Below, piece after piece: positions 34,700-47,436 of a stretch of DNA of 64,000 nucleotides. The notes beneath the pieces were generated by a model. The model made no database searches and was not told the DNA's origin. It saw only the letters and a list, made by a program, of their open reading frames with translations. The position numbers and the translations under genes are program-made. This DNA is from Jacaranda mimosifolia (lineage: Eukaryota > Streptophyta > Magnoliopsida > Lamiales > Bignoniaceae), in contig CM032118.1 in assembly GCA_018894105.1 (NCBI GenBank), positions 28,376,690-28,440,689 of the forward strand. The letters are read 5' to 3'. Position 1 is the first letter of the stretch, and each line of letters begins with the position of its first letter.

Positions 34700-35900
34700 C
34701 TACCTTTGGGCCATGAACTCAAAGTTTTGCCCTTTAGATTGCAACATTCCTCGGTTGTATGACCCCATTACAATGAAAGCATTTTTGGGACTTTTACATT
34801 TTTAGTTTATTTGCCATCTTTGGGGGTCGTTCAAGTAACCCCTTACTATTCAGGGACCACAAGTATCTCTTCCCTTGGGACGTCAAGGGGAATGTATCTA
34901 GAGAACCCTCTCAAAGGATTGTCCAACGTTCATCCCGCTTCTTCCCTATGTTAGCTTCTTGCTCTTATGCTTTTCACTTGTAGCTACAGCCAAAATTATT
35001 ATCTCCTCGATCTAGTTGTATTTCTCCACTCAAATGACGAGTTCATTGAGGGTGGCGAGTGGTAGATAGCTTTCCTACTATCGATTCTTTGAACTTGCAA
35101 TACCTCATGTTCTCCTAAATAATGCTGGGTAGGAGACCCTAATTAAGATGGAAGATTCTGTAGATAGCTTGGACAAAGTGATTGATATACTCCCTCAAGC
35201 CTTCTCCATCCTTCTGTGTAATAGTAGACAAGTAGATTGTTGTTCTAGAATACTTGCAATTGATGGAAAAGTTATGGAGGAAGTGTTGTGCTAGCTTTCC
35301 CATTCTGTGATGGACTCTGCTGGCATCTATTTGAACCATGTCGGGGGCGCACTTAGCCAGCATTGCATTAAAAATCTTGCAACATGTTGCTTCGCTCATA
35401 TTGTAAAATTCCATGCAAGCAAGGAAGTTGTTCAAGTGCTCTTAGGGGTCGCTTGTACTAATGAATTAAAAGAGGTTTCCAACCTTCATGCCATGAGGGA
35501 GTAACTCATCCTAGATGGTCGTACAAAAAGGACTGTACTTAGGGAGGGCGACAGTCAAAGAGAGGTACTCATTTCCTACGCCTGGCGTCCGTTAGGGGAT
35601 TGCAGAGTGAAGGGTGGTTCCAATAATTGTTAGTTGTTGCCGAGACTAATCGGGGCAGGAGAGAGGATTGCACGGCCACTTGTTAGAGCAGAAGAAGAGC
35701 TACACCCGATCATTCGTCTATCCTCTTTTCAGTTCTCTTTGGAGATAAGGATGCTTCATGATTCCAATGGGAAGACTGAGGCAATTCTTGCGAGAGGTGT
35801 TCATCTACATATTGAGCTATTGCTTTAGCCACAACTCGTACTGAAGTGTCTTCTATCAATGCTAATTGGGCCTACTAATCCTCCAGAAGGCAAGACTTGT
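34700..35900 (-). pseudogene. Ty3/gypsy gag remnant (element J)
   Basis: The open frame 35139-35435 reads MNNFLACMEFYNMSEATCCK, then MGKLAQHFLHNFS, then TIYLSTITQKDGEGLREYIN and FVQAIYRIFHLN. This is the Retrotrans_gag core of plant gypsy elements. The C-terminal GHTTEECCNLK segment lies near 34775-34743. This gag is of a different subfamily from the one at 20685 and 51650. Stops and frame changes separate the pieces. Confidence 0.82.
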
Positions 35901-36159
35901 AGCCCGAATGGGATCTCCAATGTTGGGGCGTACTAAGCACTTGCTTAGCCACTGAGAAGGTCTACACGTCCATTCTCTTGTTCTCCATGTTCTCTCATTA
36001 GGGTTCCAGCACGTCTCAAGCTCCAGATTTCATCTGCATTCTCATCATTTCATGAGTTAGAAAGGTATTTCCCACATAAATGCTGCTTATAATTGGAATT
36101 GAAGATTCTTTCTGAAAATTGTTAAGTTATTGGCCTTTGCTCCAGGAACTTGTTCATAT

Positions 36160-36355
36160 AGAGACGATGTGGAGTCAAAAAAGATTTACACGATGCTTAT
36201 TTTTACTATGAGCATATATATTGATTGAATCCTTGGCGAGCTAAACCTATTAAACTTAAAGAAGCCATCTTAAGTGGGCTTCGTAGCCCATTTTAGTAAG
36301 TGATATTGATCATTTTATTATACTTTTTACTTATGTGTCTCGGAGCATTAATAGG
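36160..36355 (+). repeat. Direct repeat flanking gypsy J, right copy
   Basis: The partner of 31120-31330 in the same orientation, upstream of the J gag on the minus strand. Similarity ends near 36355, after which the sequence is AT-rich and unrelated. Confidence 0.5.
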
Positions 36356-36927
36356 GTACCATTATGAAATGCAGTTAACATTTTATAGTTAAATACTATT
36401 ATTCTTATTTTTCCAATTATTTTAAATTTGAATAAGAAAATAATTAAATCAAGATATAATAATTTTATTTTAACTATTAAAAAAATATTTATTTTATTAA
36501 AATAATGTTTGTAATAGTTAATAAGTATCTAATCATTAATAAAAAAAATTAATAATATTTGAATTTCAATAAATTGTTACATATCTAAACAATCTTCAAC
36601 ATTTAGATAAAGATAGATAATCAAAGGCAATGAATATTTCAAAATTTAATTAAAAAAACTCAAAATTTTAAAAATTCGTAATTTGATCAAAATTGCCTAA
36701 TTGTGGTTAAACAAGGTTGTGGCGTATACAATAGTATAAGTATTTCAATTATTACAATAATAAATAAGTACATATTTATATTTCTTAATTATTATTTTTT
36801 TATGAAATATCTTCTTAATATAATACAAAAAATTGATGTGACACCAATAACCAAAATGTTTTAAGAAAAACATTTGTCTGAAAATGATTTATTGAAACAC
36901 ATTCTTTCTTAAAACATATCAATAACT
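36356..36927. other. AT-rich intergenic sequence, nothing seen
   Basis: Short A/T runs with no coding or repeat feature recognised. It lies between the gypsy J remains and the SINE. Confidence 0.6.
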
Positions 36928-37043
36928 AGTCGAGTGGCCTGTGGCCAAGCGGCATAAGTCTTCCACATAATGTGGGAGGTCAAGAGTTCGAACCCTAACA
37001 GACTCCTGATGTGCGTGTGTATAAATAAAATAAAAAATTATTT
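36928..37043 (+). mobile_element. tRNA-derived SINE (116 bp)
   Basis: An RNA polymerase III-type box A (TGGCCAAGCGGC, 36942-36953) is followed by box B (GAGTTCGAACC, near 36986-36996), the pattern of a tRNA-derived SINE head. A short body and an AT-rich tail follow. A 9-bp duplication TCAATAACT lies on each side (36919-36927 and 37044-37052). The anticodon-arm geometry and acceptor stem do not fit a working tRNA. It lies about 430 bp beyond the AUG4 stop codon, antisense to that gene. Confidence 0.75.
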
Positions 37044-37092
37044 TCAATAACTCATCCAAATAACTATTTTCAATAACTCATCCAAATACGTT
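37041..37092 (+). repeat. Short tandem duplication beside the SINE
   Basis: TTTTCAATAACTCATCCAAA occurs twice in a row (from about 37041 and from about 37067) directly after the SINE tail. It includes the right target duplication. Confidence 0.7.
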
Positions 37093-37199
37093 CAATACTC
37101 ACACATTCCTCAATACATCATCTTAAAATTCATCCGCAAGATGTTTCTTCCCAAACATCAAAAATAAAACCAACATAGTTAGTGAAGATTGTTTGTTAT

Positions 37200-37471
37200 T
37201 ACCTAATACAAGAGCACAGGCAAGATGTTACGAAGGTAGCCGTCATGGCAGTGTCTAGCCCTGGCTTAGATCAATCTAGCTTGAACGGATTTAGCCACAT
37301 AATAGAACTAATTTCGTAACCATAAGGTTGACACTAAAAATGACGATATTAATGGTAAACAATTAAGTTATTTACATAGCGGTGAATGCAAGCTATTGCT
37401 CTTTCTCCAAAAGACCATCAAGAACATAATGTGTATAGTCAGACCACACAACATGACAATGCAGAGATAAT
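37200..37471 (-). other. Probable 3' UTR of AUG4
   Basis: This is non-coding sequence directly downstream of the AUG4 stop, of mixed composition unlike the AT-rich DNA further left. No certain polyadenylation signal was found; an ATGTAAATAA stretch on the minus strand near 37366-37375 is a candidate. The end is a guess. Confidence 0.4.
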
Positions 37472-40400
37472 TTAGGTACTAGGATCAGGCAACCGCTTCA
37501 GGTCCATTTCAACTTGGTGGATGGTCCACTGCATATTTTCCAATTTCTGCAGAGAAAATTTTTACTTAAGAGCTTAACCCTAGTATCCAAATAAGACTTA
37601 AAAACCCTATAAGCTTTACCTTCACTATGTCATGGTATTGCCTAGCAATGGTATCGAAGTGAGGATCAACACCTTGATATTCACGGAGTCTTGTAACCTG
37701 GTAAAGAAATTGAACATCAAACTTGTACGGGTTCAGTTTTGCAGCCTAGGATCACATTATATTGGATTACTTGCAATGACCTTTTATCTATCTGTTTCAC
37801 AAAAAGAGATGCTCTATTTCTAATCATCACCCATATATGTCCAAGAAACAAACATAAAAAACAAGGCTAACAAGTTGAAACCATTGCACCCCATGCCTAC
37901 ATGTTATATATCCATTCTCAAAATTTAAATAAGTAGCATAATTGAAGAAAGTGGACTGGAGTTTCTAAAGTGTAGAAAGTTCACTGCATTCTCCTATTAC
38001 ACTGACAATAATAGAAAAGAGAAGTGTTTGCATAAATACTTCAGGAGTTAGTAAGCATTGTATTCCCCTTTTCATGGTTTTCAAATAAGTTTAAAGGTTA
38101 GTAAGCATTGTATTCCCCTTTTGAAGATAAGTTTAAAGGTTTCCATGTATAATTAATTACATTTTCAGTCCAGAGAACATCTATTATTTTCCCATATTTG
38201 AAATAAATATAAATATTTTTTTTTATAACTTGTAACTTGATGATTCACAAATCGATACCTTTCTCGTGGAGATAAACATCATTATGAATTCCTACCAAAC
38301 GGTAATGCATACAGCAGGGTTTCAGGGTTAACAATGTCACATAATTTGGTGAGCTATTTCATGTTTCGAGTTCCATCATCATAACCGACGCATCAGTACC
38401 ATAAGCCACACAGAGAGGAACATAAGTTGAAAAAACTCAGAAAGACTCTACAAAAGTAAAGAAGCTCACTGCTTTATTATATGCAAGAGAAGCTTCTTCG
38501 GTTGATTCAACCAGATATTTCCTACGCAAAGCAAAATTAGTTAATATTACTACCTGGAAAGTAAACTAAATGTTAATTCAAACTGTATACTTATTTACCT
38601 AATCTTGTGAAGTGCCGGAATGGTTTCCGTAGTGTAGGTTTCAAGCAGGAGAATATGTTCCAGAACTCTTCAATTAAAAATCAAAGCAAGTAATGTTGTT
38701 AGGAAATCATATTTACAACCAAGATGTTTTATATTGGCCATTTTTCAAGTGATTTCTCAATGTCAATGTTCAACATCAAGAACCAGGTCACCCACAGGGA
38801 AAACAAACCTTAATTTAGCACTCATGGTCTCGCATCTTTTGCATAGCCAAGTCTTCTGTAGTTCATCCTATGAAAAAAAGAGGCAGTCCGTGTCAGCATC
38901 ATTACAAAAGTAAGCAATCTGAGAGGAAGTGCTAAAAGTGATTAGATAAAACGGCTCAAGCACAATTTATCATCACTGGCATTAAGAAGCTTACATATTT
39001 ATGTTGCTGCCGAAGTTTTATATCTTTGACAAGCTTAATAAGGACCCCAAGAATCTGCTCCAGAACCTTGGATAGGCAAAAATGTACTTTTAGAAGTAAA
39101 ATGCAAAAACATACGAGCACAACTTAACAATTCAATGAAAAGATTTAAGCATGTAAAAAGGTCATTTAGAGATAATACATTATCAAGAAAGTACATCAGA
39201 TTCCTACTTACGTTATAGTACTCCGCAAATTTTCTGTCAGAAGAATACAGATCCTCCCTCCATGCTAATTCTTCTCTTTCAATCTCTTCAATGATCAATT
39301 TGACCCTGTTATATGTGATTTGAAACTGTAAAGCTGGATAAACCATTGAAAATAAGTTTCCATATACTGAATCAAATTATAAAGATGATCTTGCTTAGCA
39401 AGTTGAGATATTGCAATTATCACTTATAATTTAAACTGCAACATTAAGATGAAAAGCAAAAATCTGGGGACCTAGCCAAAAATTTCAAGCAGTCTCTTGC
39501 CCAAAGAAGAAAATCAAAGATATTTTTATGCATGGGGAACTGAAGAGTGTAAATTCAAGTTTTCAATCTCACTATAGAGATAGAAAAAAGTGATTAAGTG
39601 AAGTGTATTAAGTCACATGAACAAGGTCATGAGCAGCATTGTTTACTTAAAAATGTAATTGAATAAATGAAATATTACCAAACCATCATTCTAGACTCTA
39701 GAGAGCTCAATTTAACCTCAAACCAAATTCAGAAGAGAAAAATAAGAGAAAGTTATACAAGTTCCAATCTTTTTGTCAGAGTAAAATGGTGAAAGCATCT
39801 TTCATTGCTTGTATAGCATAAATATGTTGCAGAGAATTGCAGGGGCTGAGTAAGAGATAAAGAGACCTTTCTGGAAGTCGGGATGTCATACTCTGGTGAC
39901 TAGTTGATGAATCTGGAAAACCAAAGAGAAAATGATGGTCACTTATTACATATATCCTCACAGTACAAATGAAATTATAAATATACATAGATGGGTAATA
40001 CATTGTGGCAGCAATCAACATCTAAAGCATGCGAAGTTTCACTAAAATTATTGTTAATACAGTATATACATGCAGACTCAATCCAAGCACCAAACTACAG
40101 ACAATTAGATTATAAAACATCCAAGAATTAATTCATATACTGAAAATAAAAGACACAGCCAGACATCAAGCTGGAGGTCAAGGGTGACAGCCTACAAAAA
40201 GATGATAGGTAATCCGAAGCATCAGAGAGTTGTTGGTGCACACATATCCATGCACATAAGAGGCAAGCCGAACATGATATATTCATCAGAAGGGGGTAAT
40301 ACAATAGAGAGAGGGAAAGGATAAAATATTTAGACTGACCGATGTCATCTATGACAAGAGCATCTGCTAACTTATCACATTTAGCCTCTAACCGACTGGC

Positions 40401-41816
40401 AATCTCATGGGCAAGCAACACCTGGTATTCTGTAATGTCCTACATTTTCAGAAAAGTCAAAGCATTCTTTTAGGTTTACCTCAATAATACTAAACACAAT
40501 AAGACTAATTAAATTTCAGAACATGTATGCTTTTCCACTTCTTGAGATGCACATGAAGTCAAGTCAATAACTTCAGATTAGCATAACATGCATGTAAACA
40601 GATGTTTGGTCATCACTGCAAGTGGTCCCATACCATGGATAGTGGTGCCTGCTGAAGTTGTGTTTGCCATAAATAGGCTGGCGTAATCCCAAGGAACCTA
40701 TTTGGGACACCACCAACTTCTGGTTCAGATGCATCAGTTACCCCAACAGAGAACGGATTATTTCCAGGAGCCCCAGTCCCAATAGCAGATACATTTGTAT
40801 AATTAGTTGAATTTGTGCTTGAGCTAATTGTGACACTGGTACTTGTACTATCAAGTGAGCTCCTTGACACAATACTCCATTTCTCAATTTCTTCCTCATG
40901 AATCTCACCATCTTTGGAGATGAGAGGAAGCCTCAATCTTTGAGCAGCTTCTGCAACAACCAACCGATGCTCTAGGGCCTCATAAACCTGAAAATTACAT
41001 TTTTTAAACTATCTTTTTTTGTCAATTTAAAAACCAACTGTAATATCCAAAGTCACTTACTCACTTCATTTTTTGGATCCATTTATCCAATTTTATTTAT
41101 TTCATTCTACCTCAGCTCAAAGACAGAGTGAACATTACAACATCTCAAGCTTCTTGTGTTATACTTAAGCTCGACTGACACCTCAATTAAGCTCATAACT
41201 AGATAAATTAGAAGAAGTTCTAACCTAGATAAATTCTGTTGATAGTATTGCTTATGTGGATAGCATGTTTGTACCAATTCTTCCAAAATAAAATTTCAGA
41301 TATCAGTAAATTAACCGAAAATTGGAACCTGTGCTGAGTTCCTCAAGCCGAGCTGCGGATAAAGCCCCTGAACATCACGAATGCCGCCCAAATTAGCCAC
41401 GGAAACCGCCTGCTGATACTCCTCCACCATTGCTATGGCCTCAATGTAGACCGCCTGTGCAATTATATCGCCGTGAACCCCAATTAACATAATGAAAAAC
41501 GACCAAATCAGTATTTAGAGGCGAATTGAATCGGGATAAACAGTACCAGGGCTTCCAAGTAACGCTGCCTCTCTTTACACATTTCTTCTCTGGCCTGTGT
41601 TGTCAAATCAAGCAGAAATGGTACAAATTAAAACTTGTGAACGCGAGAAAGAAAAGAAATTTGTGAAGTGGAGAGAATGGTTAATACGAGTTGGAGATCG
41701 TAGTAGGTGGATTTGGAAATGAGAGATCCATCGGGGGCCAAGCAATGGCGCTCCAGCTGATCCACCACTTGATTCACCTCCGCCGGAAGATTTTGCGCCG
41801 CGAATATTTTCGCCAT
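37472..41816 (-). CDS. AUG4: AUGMIN subunit 4 (HAUS4 homologue), 13 exons, intact
   Basis: Exons in order: 41688-41816, 41547-41594, 41329-41454, 40634-40987, 40340-40439, 39867-39912, 39212-39305, 38995-39066, 38809-38867, 38599-38667, 38470-38521, 37620-37697, 37472-37546. All introns are GT-AG and the frame stays open for 433 codons to TAA at 37472-37474. Known plant AUG4 proteins are of similar length (about 420). Recognisable stretches are LERHCLAPDGSL (exon 1), SVANLGGIRDVQGLYPQLGL (exon 3), RLRLPLISKDGEIHEEEIEK with a Ser/Thr-rich stretch after it (exon 4), and an EEIEREELAWREDLY region (exon 7). The rest is mostly helical, coiled-coil-like. In plants the eight-subunit augmin complex binds microtubules and recruits gamma-tubulin for branching nucleation in spindle and phragmoplast. 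ATG at 41816 is the first in-frame start. Identity is from memory of the family; the exon chain is read directly. Confidence 0.93.
38047..38146 (+). repeat. 50-bp tandem duplication in AUG4 intron 11
   Basis: GTTAGTAAGCATTGTATTCC starts at 38047 and again at 38097; AAGTTTAAAGGTT also recurs. It lies inside the longest intron (37698-38469), away from the splice sites. Confidence 0.8.
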
Positions 41817-41990
41817 CGATTAAGCTAAAATGCCTCCTTTTCCTTGTTTTTCTCTTTTTCCTCCCCTAGTTTTTCAAAATAAGTTAGCAAGCAGTTGTCA
41901 TACTTTATTCTTTCCGCCGGCGTCCAATTTCAAATTGAGTGAAAAGTAGCTACGACAACGACATCGTTTGTACCCCTTGTAATTATGTAA
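41817..41990 (-). promoter_or_regulatory. AUG4 5' UTR and proximal promoter
   Basis: Directly upstream of the start codon the minus strand is purine-rich (GGGGAGGAAAAAGAG near 41869-41850), typical of a plant 5' UTR. No upstream ATG was noticed near the start. No clear TATA box was seen. The region is only about 174 bp long before a MITE begins. Confidence 0.5.
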
Positions 41991-42370
41991 GGCACGTTTG
42001 ATTTGTAATATTAGGATAGATAAGCAATTATAATTTAGTCTAATCTATTATTTGATGTGTGATATTACATAAGAGGGTCAGTCCCTTTTTGTGTCAGTTC
42101 GCTACTGTAACTACAATAAGGGAGGACTATAGTTTTGTCCTTGAGGGTGCGATTATACTATCATCTCCTTACTAGTTTGAGAATAAATTTATCATTTCCA
42201 TATCTAATCTCACACATCAAACATACATTAGAGATAATAATAGATTATAGGTGCACCTAATTGTAGAGTCAATCTTATATATCAAACAAACTAATATTAT
42301 TATTTAATCTCATCTTATCTCATTCTATTCAAATCTTCACTACTATTTACATTCCAAATCAAACATGCCC
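41991..42370. mobile_element. MITE (380 bp) upstream of AUG4
   Basis: The ends are inverted repeats: GGCACGTTTGATTTGTAAT on the left and, reverse complemented, GGGCATGTTTGATTTGGAAT on the right. The interior has partly mirrored AT-rich sequence and no ORF. A clear target duplication was not found, so the superfamily is left open. Confidence 0.65.
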
Positions 42371-42377
42371 ATAGAAG

Positions 42378-42960
42378 ATTATGGCATATGTTTTTTAGGA
42401 AAATACTTTGGGAGTGGGTTGAGATTATAGAATATGATTTTGAGGAATGGATTTGGGAGTGGGTTGGGGAATGTGAAAGTTATGTAGGAAATGTGATGGA
42501 TGTTTGTTTATATTTTGTAATATAGTAATAAATGTATTTTGAAGAGTGCTTGTATGATTGTTTACAGTTTTGGGAAGAGGATAATTTTTGTTGTAGCAGT
42601 CAAACTAATTTTTTTTTTTTTGTTAAATTTTTAAGGTGAAGATAGATTTGAGTAACTTTTTTTATTTTATGGATATTAATAAAATATATATGATATATGT
42701 GTATGAATATGTAAAGATTAGATATAATTGTGATGCTTATTTGTAATGATTGGTTGAATGATGATGTAGTTTGGTTATGTATTAGAGGAGATTATGATAT
42801 ATGTTTTGGGGGAATAAATTTTGGGAGTGGAGCTTGGAAGTATGAAAGTTGTATTCGGCAATGTAATAAATATTTGTTTATATTTTGACAAATAGTTAAA
42901 ACTATGTTTTAAAAAGTGCTTGTAGGGTTTTCTAGCATTCTAATTGTTCGTTTTTACTTA
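42378..42960 (+). repeat. Pair of diverged direct repeats
   Basis: The 42378-42565 block (GATTATGGCATATGTTTT, then TTTGGGAGTGG, GTTTATATTTTG, AGTGCTTGTA) recurs at about 42790-42930 in the same order and orientation. They look like an old local duplication or two members of a small repeat family. No coding content. Confidence 0.6.
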
Positions 42961-43559
42961 ATGTCATATAAACACTTTGCGATCGTTGATTTATAAACAA
43001 TTAAATCTTAATCATATGATATCTTTGTTTTAAGAAGTATATAGTTCTATTCAAATAATTTGATATTTGTTTTAATTTATTTTGAAAGCCTAATTTACCC
43101 TTTATCTGAAAAAACTTTTATCTCATATATACTCTTTGTTTTAACAAAACAAACAAAAATCTTGAATTATTTTGATTTTACAAATTCTATAATATTAAAT
43201 AATAAACATATCTAAAATATATAATTAAATTTAATTGAATTTATTTGCTAATTAAGATAAAAAATAAAAATAAAATTTAAATCTATCATCCTAACAGTAT
43301 AATTTTAATAATGTTAATTGGTATCCTCAATAATATTAAAAAAATATATATTTAAATTACTTTAATAATTTTATTTAATAACTAAATATAAATTAAATAA
43401 AAAATTTTAAAAATAAAATTTTAAAATTATCATTTTTTAACAATAAAATTTAATAATTTTAAATTTATATTTAATAAGATTAAAATAAAAAATATATGTA
43501 AAATAATTTAATCAATTTTACATAATAACTAAAAATAAAAAATAAAAAATTAGAAACAA
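42961..43559. other. AT-rich sequence, no gene
   Basis: Dominated by A/T runs with short AAATAAA/TTTAAT words. Nothing coding is seen. Confidence 0.65.
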
Positions 43560-43584
43560 AATAACAAAAACAAAACATAAAGAA

Positions 43585-43850
43585 GAAATATCTCCTTCTT
43601 CCTCCTGCCATAACGGCCCACATCTCCCCCTGCCCCACGCCCAACTACCCTCCCTGCCGGTTGGGGCCCCAAACCCAGCCACCCCCCTTCCTCGACCATA
43701 GCCATGCTGACCATGGCTTGCGGTCGTGTGGCCAAGTTGGCAGCTGGCTGCCAGAACTTGGCCAGCCTAGCCATGGCAAATGCAACCGTATGGCCATGTG
43801 GCTTTAGTGATGGCTGGCCGCCCAGCCATGGCTGTTGGATTTTGGTGGAA
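43585..43850. other. GC-rich island in AT-rich desert
   Basis: A sharp change to GC-rich sequence with many TGGCCA/GCCATGGC/TGGCTGCC words, bounded on both sides by sequence that is mostly A/T. Open frames on both strands (43550-43774 minus, 43704-43919 plus) are by-products of composition. It resembles in kind, not in exact sequence, the GC-rich patches in the copia leaders (8795-8870, 59745-59910). Origin unknown. Confidence 0.5.
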
Positions 43851-44375
43851 AAAGAGAAATATAGATGTATCTATATATTTGTGTCTAATACACATGTATA
43901 TATACATATAAATATTTAATATTTTGAATACATATTTGAAAGAGCATTATTGTATTATTTAATTTTTATGTTTAACTAATTTTTTAAATTTCTTAATAAG
44001 GATTAATTTTTTCTATTAATTTTAAGAACAATTCGTAATTGTAAGTTTTAGGATTACTATAATTTAGTTGATTAATAGATGAGTACTAAAATATAAACAA
44101 AAACTGTTATCATAAAATATGGGAGATACTAAATAAAATTATATGTTAAATAAATGATCAAATAAGAAAAAGGTATTCGAGGTATTTGATCTGAAAAGGG
44201 TTAATTGTTTAAGTTTTGCTTTGTTTTCTTTATAAAAAACAAAAGGACACTTGGAATAATACAAAGTAATTATATGATAATAAATAAAAAAAAATTAAAT
44301 AGAACTGTAGAAAATCCCGTGTTTGTATGTTTGATTATATTTTGGGGAAGGGGGGAGGGAACATCTATACTGTTA

Positions 44376-44540
44376 TATATAGCACAGTTTTATGTTTATT
44401 TAATTATGCAATTTTGGCCAAATGTCTAATTTTTAGAATTTTGTGATTTTCAATTCAGTTGAAAAAAATTTATTACTTGTTTAATTATTTTTGTATTTTA
44501 TTTTAATATGACGAACGCTCTATCATAACTAAAATATCAT
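44376..44540 (+). repeat. AT-desert direct repeat, copy 1
   Basis: TATAGCACAGTTTTATG, then GCAATTTT, TTTTTAGAAT and AAAAAAATTTATTA appear in the same order as in 47437-47590. The copies are diverged and about 3.06 kb apart. Confidence 0.55.
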
Positions 44541-47436
44541 ATTACATTTATCCAAAACTGCAATATTGATTTTTATCTCATAATATAATTCCAAAAATAT
44601 CCATAGTCATACTTTTATCTCATTAAATAAGTCTATAGTTTAAAAAATATTTTATAAGCACCATATTAAGTACTTTTATCATAAAAATATATCTTCTACA
44701 TTTAATTTATGACACGATTAATAGAAATATTTCATTTATTTTATATGTAAATTTTGTTATTCTACAATTATTCTTTTGACATTTTATTACTACATTATTT
44801 GTACTACAATTATATACTTTTAATTGTAGGACACCTCTTTCTCCAATTAGCATAATATAATGATTTCCCTCTCTCTCTTTTTTATAATTTAAATTTCATT
44901 TCGTAGCAGGTTTTTAATATTTTTTTGATAATGCATCTTTATATTGTTTTTGTTTTGTTCTCATTATAAATTAATTAGATACTCTTCTAATATATTTAAG
45001 TATTTTATCAATATTATTATTTTCTCAATATTTCTTTAATATTAAAGTGTTTTATGGCCAAATTAGGATCGTAATTTTTTATATTATTTAAAAAATTAGC
45101 ATGCTATATTTTTTTATTTTAATTAATTATACTTCATATGTTCATTTTTAATACTATTTTTAAATATTTTTGTACATTACTATAATATATCTTTCATATT
45201 GGATTTTTATTTTATTATTATTTTAATTACAACTCTCTCGAATTATCTAGATAAAAAATTATACATACTTCACATTTAAATAATGTATACGAATAATGTG
45301 ATGTTATGAAATACTTAAAAACATTATAATTTTAGTAAATCACTTTATTATTCACAATTTTTTATAAGAAAATCACTTTATTTTTCTTTCAATAAATAAT
45401 TTATTTATAAAAAATTATGTATATACAAGTAGAAACCAAAATTTCATTGCTAAACAAATACCTTTTACATAACTGATACATTTCATAGTAATTTATATTC
45501 AATTTGATAATATTAGCTATCAAAAATTAAATGGATATATGAAATAATGAAATTATCTAATAGATATGAGCTTTAATAAATATTAGCTTATTATTTCATT
45601 TAAAGAGTTAGATCATTTTTGCTTTTAAATTTAATTACACATTTTTATCCAAAAAAGTTCAAAATTTATTCAAATAAGGTAGTTGATAAGTAAGTTATTT
45701 CAAAACCACAACCAAATTTTCATATTTAATAATTTTTTTTGTATTAATATAGATATGATCATTTTGTTTTAGTTGAAATAATAAATATTCAATTATTTCT
45801 AATAAAAAAATTATTAAACAAATACAAAATATCCAATCATTTGGTCAAATAAATTATTCTCATTTCTTAATTAAATAATTATTTTCTAGATAACTTAGAA
45901 TTTTATATATATATATATATATAATTTTTTATATTTTATATTAAACATACTTTAAAATTAAAATTAAAATACTTACAATCATAATTATCTCTTAATATTG
46001 TGACTTACTTTAAAATCTCTACAACTTATTTGTTGCTTATGTAAAAGATGGACAAATATTGATGAAAAATATAGGATCATTATTTCTTTATTAAAGAGTT
46101 AGAAGTTTGAGAAATGAATAACTATGAATTAATTGATATGCAAGTCCTCAATTTATTTGAGTCTTTAAAATTTAATTATTCTTACAATAGTATTTTTTAG
46201 ATATGTAAAGAATTTTAGATAAAATTATATATATATATAATATAACAGATAATTTAATTTCAAGAACTTATTTCAAATATAAAAGGTTACTTCCTACAAC
46301 AACTATAAACTCTGAACTTTATTTTTATATTATTAATTTAAATTATTTTAATTTTTTAATAATATAATAATAAAAAACTTATTTTTAGTTATTTGAAATA
46401 AATTCTTTTATATTGGACATATATATAGTTGATATAGTTAAAATTATCAAAAGCTTGATCAATGACCACTTAAATAGCAAATGCTATCAGTTTTTATATT
46501 TTACAATATATTCCACAATTTTATAAGTATATCATGTATATTTATTTTAATATTTTTGGTTATAATAACTCATAAAAAGTACTTTTGCGTGAATTAATGT
46601 GTCAAATAAGAAAAGTTTGATTGAAAGTAAGCATCCATTTAATATATTTTATGTACTTATTAAAGAAACTTATAAGAAATTGATATTTTATTTTGAATTG
46701 AATATTGAAAATTTATTTGTTATTTTATTCATGTACATATATGTTGTTTGATAATTTGAAAAATAATAAAATAACTATATATATATAAATAAAAATAAAT
46801 AAATTTTATTTACCAGAGTTAGAATATTAAGAAATATTTTAATTTATAAAAATTTTATGTTACAAACTATTTATAAAATTAGTTATAAATTAAGAATCTA
46901 ATGTAAGTTATTTTTATAGATAAAGTACAAAGATATTATATATTTATTCTAACAAAAAAATACTTAACATTTAAAAATCTCAAATATCATGAAAATCGTA
47001 ACTGTAACTTTTATATTATTAAGAAACTATACAAAAAAGCTTTATATTTTGAACAAATCATTTGCTTATTTATTATATCAAAATATGTATGTATAAAAAT
47101 ATATATCTAATTTAAAAATCACATTTAGTAAAATATTCTGTTATATTTTCATTTTCTTAATTCTTTCATTTATTGTTTTAAATTTTATCATTTTAAAATT
47201 TTTATAATTTATAAACTTAGAATTAACATTTCTTGGTATTTTACAGCTTATTTAAGTACAAATTATCTCCAAACACAATATCTTTATTTAAAATATTCAT
47301 ATTATTTTATTTAATTGTTAATAAATTTTCTCTCTTTAAATACTAATTACAATTTATTTTTTAATCACATGAAATAAAATAAATTATTTTAATATTAAAA
47401 TTATTTTTGGTGCATCGTATCGAGCACATGTTAGTA

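Noticed and set aside
36928..37000. Possible tRNA gene
   Set aside because: Box A and B are present, but there is no acceptor stem pairing and the anticodon loop would be too large. Flanking duplications fit a SINE.
43550..43919. Open frames on both strands in the GC-rich island
   Set aside because: Low-complexity composition with no recognised domain and no start context. Both strands are equally open.
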